DNA of 11,320 bases from an uncultured Actinomyces sp. (GTDB taxonomy: Bacteria > Actinomycetota > Actinomycetes > Actinomycetales > Actinomycetaceae): positions 1 to 11,320 of the forward strand of contig CACYEE010000026.1 in NCBI GenBank assembly GCA_902773415.1. The letters are read 5' to 3'. Position numbers and translations under genes: made by a program. The notes under the pieces are model-generated. The model searched no databases. It was not told the origin of the DNA and worked only from the letters and a program-made list of their open reading frames with translations. Below, one piece after another: positions 1-5,099 of the stretch (the stretch's first letter is position 1; every line of letters begins with the position of its first letter).

Positions 1-551
1 ACCGCATTGCCCGACGCATCCCTGACAATCGGCCCTTCAAGCCGAACATCCGCATTCTCCCCCCAATCCGAATAATTCCGCGTAAAGCCCCCAGGAAAAT
101 CAGCAACCTCCGTATCGGCGACAACGGTGCCGTTGGAGGATTTTTCGGCGACTTCGACCCGGACCTTCTTGCCGGAGGCCACGCCTTCGGCGTCGTAGGA
201 GACGCCGGGCTGCGAATCGTTGACTTCCTTGACGACGTAGTCGTACGTGCCGGCAGCGGCGTACTCCTGCGCGTCGAAGGCGAAGGTGCCGTTCGCGTCG
301 TTGCGGACCGTCTGGATGGGTTCGCCCGAGGCCTTTCCGTTTTCGTCGGTCTTGTACAGCTGGAAGGAGAACTGCCCGGCTTTCAGCTCGCCGCCTTCGA
401 GCGTCTTGGTTCCCGTAATCTGTCCAGGATGGGCGTCGGCCTGCGAGGAGGACATGACGCCCACCGTCGTGCCGCCGACGACGACGGCGCCGGCTGCGAG
501 CATGGCCCACAGCCTTTTGAGGATGCCGCTTGCGCGAGTCGTTTCGTTCAT
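1..551 (-). CDS. Secreted surface/pilin-like protein with Spy0128 (FctA)-type domain, C-terminus beyond window
   Basis: Partial gene: 183 codons are open from ATG at 551 to the left edge with no stop. GGGAG (562-558) lies 6 bases before the ATG and decides the start. Residues 1-40 form a signal peptide: KR at 12-13, a hydrophobic core at 17-33, and a likely cleavage after SQADA. Residues 45 to about 150 match the Spy0128/FctA pilin domain pattern (GTKTLEGGELKAGQFSFQL, then G-TYDYVVKEV, then GVSYD). By analogy with Spy0128, Lys49 and Glu109 are candidates for the isopeptide-forming Lys and the catalytic Glu, with Asn159 as possible partner; this pairing is inferred. Members of this family are wall-anchored adhesins or pilin subunits, but the sorting signal would lie outside the window. 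Codon use flips abruptly at about residue 146. It is divergent from the phosphate operon. Confidence 0.85.
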   Translation of the reverse strand, partial: MNETTRASGILKRLWAMLAAGAVVVGGTTVGVMSSSQADAHPGQITGTKTLEGGELKAGQFSFQLYKTDENGKASGEPIQTVRNDANGTFAFDAQEYAAAGTYDYVVKEVNDSQPGVSYDAEGVASGKKVRVEVAEKSSNGTVVADTEVADFPGGFTRNYSDWGENADVRLEGPIVRDASGNA

Positions 552-594
552 TTCTTGCTCCCGGTATTGGTGCGTAGGTGTCGAGGCGCGCACC

Positions 595-625
595 GGCTGG
601 AGAGCTCGCATGCTCCCCTCCAGCC
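595..625 (-). other. Hairpin in the 5' leader of the surface protein gene
   Basis: A perfect 8-base inverted repeat (GGCTGGAG at 595-602, CTCCAGCC at 618-625) encloses a 15-base loop. It sits 44 bases upstream of the surface gene ATG, inside the predicted leader. There is no T-run, so it is not an intrinsic terminator. A role in mRNA stability or regulation is possible but unproven. Confidence 0.45.
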
Positions 626-667
626 AATTGCTACTTGCAATTCTACGGAACGCGGCACGGCAATTGG

Positions 668-696
668 TTTAAAGTTTGCCCTCAACTTGACATCAA
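668..696 (-). promoter_or_regulatory. Candidate promoter for the surface protein gene
   Basis: On the minus strand, TTGATG (696-691) and TTTAAA (673-668) are separated by exactly 17 bases. This would give a leader of about 110 bases ending at the GGGAG ribosome site. The -10 matches the consensus only moderately. The -35 overlaps that of the plus-strand candidate. Confidence 0.35.
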
Positions 697-716
697 CTAC
701 GTCAAAATCTTATACA
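687..716 (+). promoter_or_regulatory. Candidate plus-strand promoter with overlapping dyad
   Basis: TTGACA (687-692), a perfect -35 hexamer, is followed after 18 bases by TATACA (711-716). This lies in the only AT-rich pocket of the intergenic region. A dyad TTGAC(N9)GTCAA spans 687-705 over the -35, as expected of an operator. The nearest plus-strand gene starts at 1404, so the transcript would carry a leader of about 680 bases or contain an unrecognised RNA. Confidence 0.4.
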
Positions 717-835
717 TAGGCCTTCGACCAGCACTTTCCCTCCGCTACTGTAACGCACGCCATTGTTATCCGTTTTGAATATCGAGATGAAAAGACACCG
801 CCGAAAGCCCGAAAGCCCACGGAAACCGAACTTGC

Positions 836-858
836 CCGGCCCGTGCGACGCGGGCCGG
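836..858. repeat. GC-rich inverted repeat
   Basis: CCGGCCCG (836-843) and CGGGCCGG (851-858) form a perfect 8-base stem with a 7-base loop. No T-run follows on either strand, so it does not look like an intrinsic terminator. Confidence 0.4.
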
Positions 859-1036
859 AGCCGCCCCCAAGGGCACGGCCACCGCATCGGGGACCGTCCC
901 CCTTGCGGCATCCGCCCCTCCCGCCTGCGCCAACGGCCGGGGGCGGGAGAGGCGAGGGCGCCGGCCGCGCACCGCCCCGAACCCTCCGGCGCAACGGCAC
1001 GCACGCACGCCCACGCACGACACCCGAATGCGCGCG

Positions 1037-1070
1037 AAGCGGGACCGCGCCAAAGGCGACAGTCCCGCTT
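1037..1070. repeat. Hairpin with 9-base outer stem and inner stem
   Basis: AAGCGGGAC (1037-1045) pairs perfectly with GTCCCGCTT (1062-1070). The 16-base interior contains a second small stem, CGCC-AAA-GGCG (1048-1058). Two further hairpins follow closely (1098-1111 and 1116-1130). No T-run is present, so structured RNA or a protein-binding dyad are the options. Confidence 0.45.
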
Positions 1071-1177
1071 CTGCATGCAATGAACATCGGGCCGAGAGCG
1101 CCAGTCGGCGCAAAGGCCGCTCGAAGCGGCAATAGTTGGAGCCCGGGGCTATCAATGCCCGATGTCCGTGCCCCCAA

Positions 1178-1186
1178 TGATACCAT
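1178..1186 (+). promoter_or_regulatory. Possible extended -10 promoter for the phosphate operon
   Basis: TGATACCAT fits the extended -10 pattern TGnTAnnnT. No good -35 lies 16-18 bases upstream. It would give a leader of roughly 210 bases, shorter than that from the promoter at 687-716. Weak evidence only. Confidence 0.22.
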
Positions 1187-1403
1187 CTGGCACCCCTCGC
1201 CGGCCAACCGAAAACGAAGCAAGAACACGGGCGGCGAGCCGCGCAAACGGCTCCGCAGCCGCGCCCCAACCCCGCCTCGCCCCGCAAAACACCGAAAGAA
1301 AGGAGAGATTTCTTGCACTCGCGCAAACATCCGCGGGCACCCCTCCCCCATCGCATACCCTAAGAGGCGGAGTGGATCCGCCCCCCGTATAAAGGAGGAA
1401 CTC

Positions 1404-2027
1404 ATGGCCCTGTTCAAGAAGGCCAAGACCGACCCCATCTTCGAGCTTCTGCAAGCCCAATCGCAGCATCTCGCCAACGCCGCCGACATGCTCACGAGAG
1501 TATTCGCCGCCAGCCCCGAAGAACGCCGGTCCCTGAACATCGAAATGCATGAAATCGAACACCTCGCCGACGAAGCGTGCCACACGGTTCTGCGCAAGGT
1601 CAACCAGTCCTTCATGCTTCCCTTCGACCGCGACGACGTCCACGCCCTCTCCTCCCACATGGACGACTGCGTGGACTTCATCGACGAAACCTCCGACAAC
1701 CTCGTGCTCTACAAGCCCGCGGCCATGCCGGACGACGTCGCCTCCGTCGCCTCGATCATCCGCAAGTGCGCCCAGCTGACCCACGAGGAAATGCAGCGCT
1801 TCGACAAGATCGACGAAGCCACCCACGACTACACCGTCGAAATCAACGGCCTCGAAAACCAGGCCGACGCTCTCTACCGCTCGATGGTCGCCGACCTCTT
1901 CAACTCCGGCACCGACGCCGTGGAAGTCCTCAAGACCAAGCTCATTCTCGACTCCCTCGAATCCGCCGTCGACGCCTTCGAGGAACTCGCGAACATCATC
2001 GAGTCGATCGCCATCAAGGAGTCCTGA
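1404..2027 (+). CDS. DUF47/PhoU-like phosphate transport accessory protein (TIGR00153 type)
   Basis: A 207-residue, all-helical cytosolic protein of the DUF47 family (PF01865), which is usually encoded next to PiT permeases and thought to modulate them. The start is fixed by AAAGGAGG (1391-1398), 5 bases before ATG; the same frame is open further upstream, but that part is Arg/Pro-rich and has no ribosome site. Four E/D-xxx-D motifs typical of PhoU-type metal sites are visible: E52-D56, D87-D91, E151-D155 and E186-D190, two per half, consistent with the internally duplicated PhoU fold. The family signature around residues 69-94 (SFMLPFDRDDVHAL..DDCVDFID) is intact. The gene ends 3 bases before the permease start, so the two are almost certainly co-transcribed. 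Exact regulatory role is inferred from family and context. Confidence 0.93.
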   Translation: MALFKKAKTDPIFELLQAQSQHLANAADMLTRVFAASPEERRSLNIEMHEIEHLADEACHTVLRKVNQSFMLPFDRDDVHALSSHMDDCVDFIDETSDNLVLYKPAAMPDDVASVASIIRKCAQLTHEEMQRFDKIDEATHDYTVEINGLENQADALYRSMVADLFNSGTDAVEVLKTKLILDSLESAVDAFEELANIIESIAIKES

Positions 2028-2030
2028 ACC

Positions 2031-3065
2031 GTGACCTCCACCCTCGTGCTCGTGGTGGTGATCTGCGTCGTCGCGCTTGCCTTCGACTTTACGAACGGCT
2101 TCCACGACGCCGCAAACGCAATCGCCACCTCCGTCGCCACACGCGCCCTCTCCACGCGCCAGGCCCTCACGCTCGCCGCGGTCATGGACTTCGCCGGAGC
2201 CATGCTCGGAACCGGCGTCGCCGAAACGATCGGCAAGGAAATCGTCGACATTTCCCCGCCCGGCGGAGGCGACGGAGTATCCATGATCGGCCTCGTCGTC
2301 ATCCTCGCGGCCCTCATCGGCGCCATCGTCTGGAACCTCATCACCTGGTGGTTCGGCCTGCCGTCCTCCTCCTCGCATGCTCTCATCGGCGCGATGGCCG
2401 GCGCGGGCGTCGTCGGCATCGGCGTGAGCGCCGTGTACTGGAACGCGATCGTCGACAAGGTCGTCATTCCGATGGTCGTCTCGCCGCTCGTCGGCTTCGG
2501 CCTCGCCTACATCACGATGAAGGCATTCCTGCTTTTCCTCACGAAAGCCACCTACAAGTCGACAATGCGCGGCTTCCGCCGGGCCGGCATCGTCGCCGCG
2601 GCGCTCATGGCCCTCGGCCACGGCCTCCAGGACGCCCAGAAGACGATGGGCATCGTGTTCATGGCGCTCGTCGCCGGCAACCTTGTCGACCCCAACGCTG
2701 GAATCCCCGTGTGGGTCAAGATCGCCGCGGCCTTGGCAATCGCCTCCGGCACCTTCTCCGGCGGCCAGCGCATCATGAAAACCCTCGGAAACAAGATCAT
2801 CGACATGGATCCCGCCCGCGGCTTCGTCGCGCAGCTCGTGTCCGCCTCGGTGCTCTATGCGACGGCCTTCCTGTTCACCGCGCCGATTTCGACGACGCAC
2901 GTCGTGACCACGTCCATCATGGGCGTGGGAGCGACAAAGAGGAAGTCCGCCGTGCGCTGGGGCATCACCCGCACGATTCTTTCGGCCTGGATATTCACCC
3001 TGCCGGCCGCGGCGCTCGTCGGCGGGATCTTCTGCTTCATCCTGACTTTCGTCTTCCGGGTCTAG
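2031..3065 (+). CDS. pit: PiT-family inorganic phosphate permease
   Basis: A 344-residue integral membrane protein of the PHO4/PiT family, which imports phosphate (as a metal-phosphate or with a cation) at low affinity. Both halves of the family's inverted duplication keep their signature: NGFHDAANAIA at residues 22-32, and GHGLQDAQKTMG at 196-207. LPSSSSHALIG (110-120) and ISTTHVVTTSIMGVGAT (286-302) are the matching conserved loops. About ten hydrophobic segments are apparent, the first at 4-20. The start is GTG at 2031, supported by AAGGAG (2016-2021) inside the end of the DUF47 gene, 9 bases upstream. An ATG start is not available without losing the first helix. It is the second gene of a two-gene operon, and no clear intrinsic terminator follows on this strand. 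Substrate other than phosphate (e.g. sulfate) cannot be excluded, but the DUF47 partner favours phosphate. Confidence 0.93.
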   Translation: MTSTLVLVVVICVVALAFDFTNGFHDAANAIATSVATRALSTRQALTLAAVMDFAGAMLGTGVAETIGKEIVDISPPGGGDGVSMIGLVVILAALIGAIVWNLITWWFGLPSSSSHALIGAMAGAGVVGIGVSAVYWNAIVDKVVIPMVVSPLVGFGLAYITMKAFLLFLTKATYKSTMRGFRRAGIVAAALMALGHGLQDAQKTMGIVFMALVAGNLVDPNAGIPVWVKIAAALAIASGTFSGGQRIMKTLGNKIIDMDPARGFVAQLVSASVLYATAFLFTAPISTTHVVTTSIMGVGATKRKSAVRWGITRTILSAWIFTLPAAALVGGIFCFILTFVFRV

Positions 3066-3148
3066 CGCCGGGCGGCCAGGCGAGCCGGACCCGGATCGCC
3101 GTTGGGGCTGCCTCGCAAAGGCGCAGGGGCGCACCCGCAACCAGGCGA

Positions 3149-3261
3149 GAATCGGGGACGGCACAACCGAACGGAAGGTCCTCGCGGGCCTGCTTGCGCG
3201 TGACTGGAGCGCGGAAGCTGCCGGAGGGAGGGAAGCGGGCGAATACGCCCCTCCCCGATTC
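3149..3261. repeat. Inverted GAATCGGGGA / TCCCCGATTC pair, REP-like
   Basis: GAATCGGGGA (3149-3158) is the exact reverse complement of TCCCCGATTC (3252-3261). The match extends outward to GGCG/CGCC if a two-base insertion is allowed. The same ten bases recur at 5074-5083. A repetitive extragenic palindrome is a plausible reading; no transposase is present in the window. Confidence 0.45.
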
Positions 3262-3342
3262 GCCACGGCACGTGCCGCAAAAAGGACAGTCCCAATCCGG
3301 CACCGGTCCGTCCCCTTCGCGCTACCCGGCTCCCTGGTCTGC

Positions 3343-3390
3343 ACAAACAACCGGGGCGGAAATCGGCACGTTGTCCGATTCCCGCCCCGG
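3343..3390 (-). terminator. Intrinsic terminator of cysS
   Basis: Arms at 3351-3366 and 3375-3390 pair over 16 bases with one mismatch and an 8-base loop. Read on the minus strand, the stem is followed by TTGTTTGTG. It lies 30 bases past the cysS stop codon. On the plus strand no T-run follows, so it probably serves only cysS. Confidence 0.75.
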
Positions 3391-3420
3391 GCGCATTCAG
3401 GCATTCTTCCGGCAGACCGC

Positions 3421-4887
3421 TTACGCGAGCGACCAGCGCGCCCCCTCCGGTCCGTCCTCCACGACAATCCCCGCAGCCGAAAGCCGATCGCGAATCGCAT
3501 CCGCCGCCGCCCAGTCCTTCGCGGCACGCGCCTGCGCCCGAGCCTTGAGAAGTTTCCCGACAAGCGCCCCAAGCGCCTGCCCGGCGGCGTCGCCCCCGCC
3601 GGCTCCCGCACCCGCCACCAAGGCCCTCTCGCCCGAACGCCACGGCTCGGCCAACGGATCGAGCCCGAGCACGCCAAGCATCGAACGCACCTCAAGCTGC
3701 GCGCGGAGCACCGACTTGCGTGCTTCCTCGCCCGCGAACCCCGAAGCCATCGTCCGGTTCGCGTCCCGAATCGCGCCATGAATCGCCGCAAGCGCGCCCG
3801 ACACGTTGAGGTCGGCATCCATCGCATCCACGAAATCGGCAGGGAGGTCCGCCGGCCCCAACGCCGCGACTTCCTCGGCAGGAACCTCGCCCACGGCCTC
3901 GACGGCACGCGCCACAAACCCGGAAATCCGCTCCCAGTTCGTCGCCGCCTCCGCCAGGGTCTGCGGCGAATACGCCACCGTCGAACGGTAATGCACCGTG
4001 CCAAGCGCAAACCGTAGCACCGCCGCCGGAACCTCCCGCAGAATCTCCGACACCACGAGCGAATTGCCGAGAGACTTGCTCATCTTCTCGCCCTTGACCG
4101 TGACCCAGGCGTTATGCATCCAGTACTTCGCGAAAGCGCGCCCCGCAGCATGCGACTGGGCCTGCTCGTTTTCGTGGTGCGGGAAGCGCAGGTCGATCCC
4201 GCCGCCATGAATATCGAAAGCCTCGCCGAGATAGCGCCCGCTCATCGTCGAGCATTCGAGATGCCAGCCGGGCCTGCCGCGCCCCCACGGGGAATCCCAG
4301 GAAGCATCCTCCGGTTCGCCCGGCTTAGGCGCCTTCCACAAGGCAAAATCGTGCGGATTGCGCTTGTCGGGGGCCCCGTCCTCGCCGTCGCCCTGCATGT
4401 CCTCAAGGCTTTGGCGGGTGAGCGAACCGTAATCCGCCAGCGAGGTCACGTCGAAATACACGTTGCCCGGATCGCCTGCGTAGGCGTGGCCCGCGTCGAC
4501 AATCTCCTGGATGAGCTTCAGCATGTCGGGCACGTGGCCGGTTGCGCGCGGCTCGCAGGTCGGCGGCAGGATGCCCAAGGCGCGGTAGGCGGCGGCGAAC
4601 TCCTGCTCGTAGCGGTAGGCCCATGCCCACCATTTCGCGCCTGCCTCGGCCGACTTGGCGAGAATCTTGTCGTCGATGTCGGTCACGTTGCGCACCATCG
4701 TCACCTCGTAGCCCGAACGTTCGAGCCAGCGCACGAGCACGTCGAAGGCAAGCGCGGAGCGAATATGGCCGATATGCGGAGAGCCCTGCACGGTGGCGCC
4801 GCACAGATAGATTCCGGCTTTCCCCGGTTCGATCGGTTCAAAGGGAACGGCGGCGTGGGCTTTGGAATCGTAGATCGTGAGGCTCAT
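3421..4887 (-). CDS. cysS: Cysteinyl-tRNA synthetase
   Basis: A 488-residue class I synthetase that charges tRNA-Cys with cysteine in the cytosol. The nucleotide-binding HIGH motif is at 38-41 and KMSKS at 268-272. The zinc ligands by E. coli alignment are Cys29, Cys212 (in GWHLECS), His237 and Glu241 (in FPHHENE). The C-terminal DALR-type and anticodon-binding helical region follows (about 350-488). The sequence CGATVQGSPHIGHIRS resembles mycobacterial CysS. Its length and the complete C-terminus argue against the shorter mycothiol ligase MshC, which is related. The ATG at 4887 has no Shine-Dalgarno, but TAGGCT lies 7 bases upstream, suggesting a leaderless mRNA. A terminator follows at 3343-3390. 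The gene upstream, 212 bases away on the same strand, is a transporter with no obvious link to cysteine. Confidence 0.97.
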   Translation of the reverse strand: MSLTIYDSKAHAAVPFEPIEPGKAGIYLCGATVQGSPHIGHIRSALAFDVLVRWLERSGYEVTMVRNVTDIDDKILAKSAEAGAKWWAWAYRYEQEFAAAYRALGILPPTCEPRATGHVPDMLKLIQEIVDAGHAYAGDPGNVYFDVTSLADYGSLTRQSLEDMQGDGEDGAPDKRNPHDFALWKAPKPGEPEDASWDSPWGRGRPGWHLECSTMSGRYLGEAFDIHGGGIDLRFPHHENEQAQSHAAGRAFAKYWMHNAWVTVKGEKMSKSLGNSLVVSEILREVPAAVLRFALGTVHYRSTVAYSPQTLAEAATNWERISGFVARAVEAVGEVPAEEVAALGPADLPADFVDAMDADLNVSGALAAIHGAIRDANRTMASGFAGEEARKSVLRAQLEVRSMLGVLGLDPLAEPWRSGERALVAGAGAGGGDAAGQALGALVGKLLKARAQARAAKDWAAADAIRDRLSAAGIVVEDGPEGARWSLA

Positions 4888-4894
4888 GTGGCCT

Positions 4895-4900
4895 AGCCTA
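4895..4900 (-). promoter_or_regulatory. -10 element giving a probable leaderless cysS mRNA
   Basis: TAGGCT (4900-4895), a TAnnnT-type -10, ends 7 bases before the cysS ATG, so transcription would start at or next to the start codon. No purine-rich ribosome site lies in between. No convincing -35 hexamer is visible at 17-19 bases. Confidence 0.5.
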
Positions 4901-4920
4901 GCGGTTTCGCCGCGGCGGTG

Positions 4921-5022
4921 CGACGGCGGATGCGCGACGCCGGTACGCGACGCGAAGGCCCGATGCGAAGGCCAAGTACGCGACGCCAGATTCGCGACGC
5001 CGGTACGCGACGCGAAGGCCCG
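4921..5022. repeat. 60-base-period direct repeat upstream of cysS
   Basis: The 30 bases at 4933-4962 are repeated identically at 4993-5022, exactly 60 bases apart. The 12 bases before each copy match at 9 of 12 positions. Within the array the 8-mer CGCGACGC occurs five times (4933, 4946, 4979, 4993, 5006). It lies between the transporter stop and cysS start, just upstream of the cysS -10. Confidence 0.75.
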
Positions 5023-5030
5023 TACCATGC

Positions 5031-5078
5031 GGGGACGGGGCGATGTTCGTTTGAACGTAGGAAAACCGCCCTGTCCCC
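5031..5078. repeat. Hairpin with GGGGAC/GTCCCC arms, REP-like
   Basis: GGGGACGGGGCG (5031-5042) and CGCCCTGTCCCC (5067-5078) form a 12-base stem with a single mismatch (a G-U wobble in plus-strand RNA). The 24-base interior has its own small stem, GTTC-GTTT-GAAC (5045-5056). It begins 22 bases past the stop of the transporter gene. There is no T-run, so it is at best an atypical terminator. The outer arm continues into GTCCCCGATTCG, shared with 3149-3261. Confidence 0.55.
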
Positions 5079-5099
5079 GATTCGTTCGCAAGCTGCACG

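Larger units (their letters stand above)
552..1403. other. 852-base gene-free divergent intergenic region
   Basis: I see no convincing protein gene here: frames are open because of high GC, but the peptides are Arg/Pro-rich with no recognisable domain. It holds two overlapping promoter candidates (668-716), a surface-gene leader hairpin (595-625), and a run of GC-rich inverted repeats at 836-858, 889-901, 1037-1070, 1098-1111, 1116-1130 and 1366-1382. There is also a possible extended -10 at 1178-1186 and the DUF47 gene's ribosome site at 1391-1398. No tRNA, tmRNA, RNase P or CRISPR pattern was seen. Confidence 0.6.
3066..3420. other. 355-base convergent spacer between pit and cysS
   Basis: No gene is seen. 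The spacer holds a long-range inverted repeat (3149-3158 with 3252-3261), a second pair GGGGACGG (3154-3161) and CCGTCCCC (3308-3315), a perfect 12-base palindrome CGGCACGTGCCG (3266-3277), and the cysS terminator (3343-3390). The dyads share the GTCCCCGAT core found in other intergenic parts of the window. Confidence 0.6.

Noticed and set aside
100..627. Minus-strand open frame of 175 codons overlapping the left surface gene
   Set aside because: Its peptide is Arg-rich with no domain. The overlapping frame from ATG 551 has a signal peptide, a ribosome site and a recognisable pilin domain.
836..858. Intrinsic terminator
   Set aside because: The stem is strong, but neither strand has a following T-run.
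763..1083. 106-codon plus-strand frame starting with TTG
   Set aside because: No ribosome site, Arg/Pro/His-rich composition and no domain; better explained as noncoding GC-rich DNA.
1313..1363. 16-codon leader peptide (TTG start after AAAGGAGA)
   Set aside because: A ribosome-site-like sequence is present 7 bases upstream, but the start is TTG and there is no attenuator structure to give it a role. Too weak to call.
1388..1393. TATAAA as a -10 for DUF47
   Set aside because: It overlaps the ribosome site and lies 11 bases from the ATG with no -35. A good Shine-Dalgarno implies a leadered transcript.
843..1403. In-frame upstream extension of the DUF47 gene
   Set aside because: The extra residues are Arg/Pro-rich and unlike the family, while AAAGGAGG sits exactly before ATG 1404 and family members start there.
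1577..3781. 734-codon plus-strand open frame
   Set aside because: It overlaps DUF47 and pit in another frame and is mostly Arg, Pro and His. No domain is visible.
1152..4010. 952-codon minus-strand open frame across the phosphate operon
   Set aside because: It is antisense to DUF47, pit and part of cysS, which have clear families. The peptide is low-complexity Arg/Gly/Asp/Glu with no motif; a GC-driven shadow.
4921..5022. CRISPR array
   Set aside because: Only two exact 30-base copies occur, the intervening sequence itself contains related repeats, and no cas genes are nearby.
4888..5099. T-box or other tRNA-sensing leader before cysS
   Set aside because: No T-box consensus (such as TGGNACC near a terminator) is seen, and the -10 at 4900-4895 leaves no leader.
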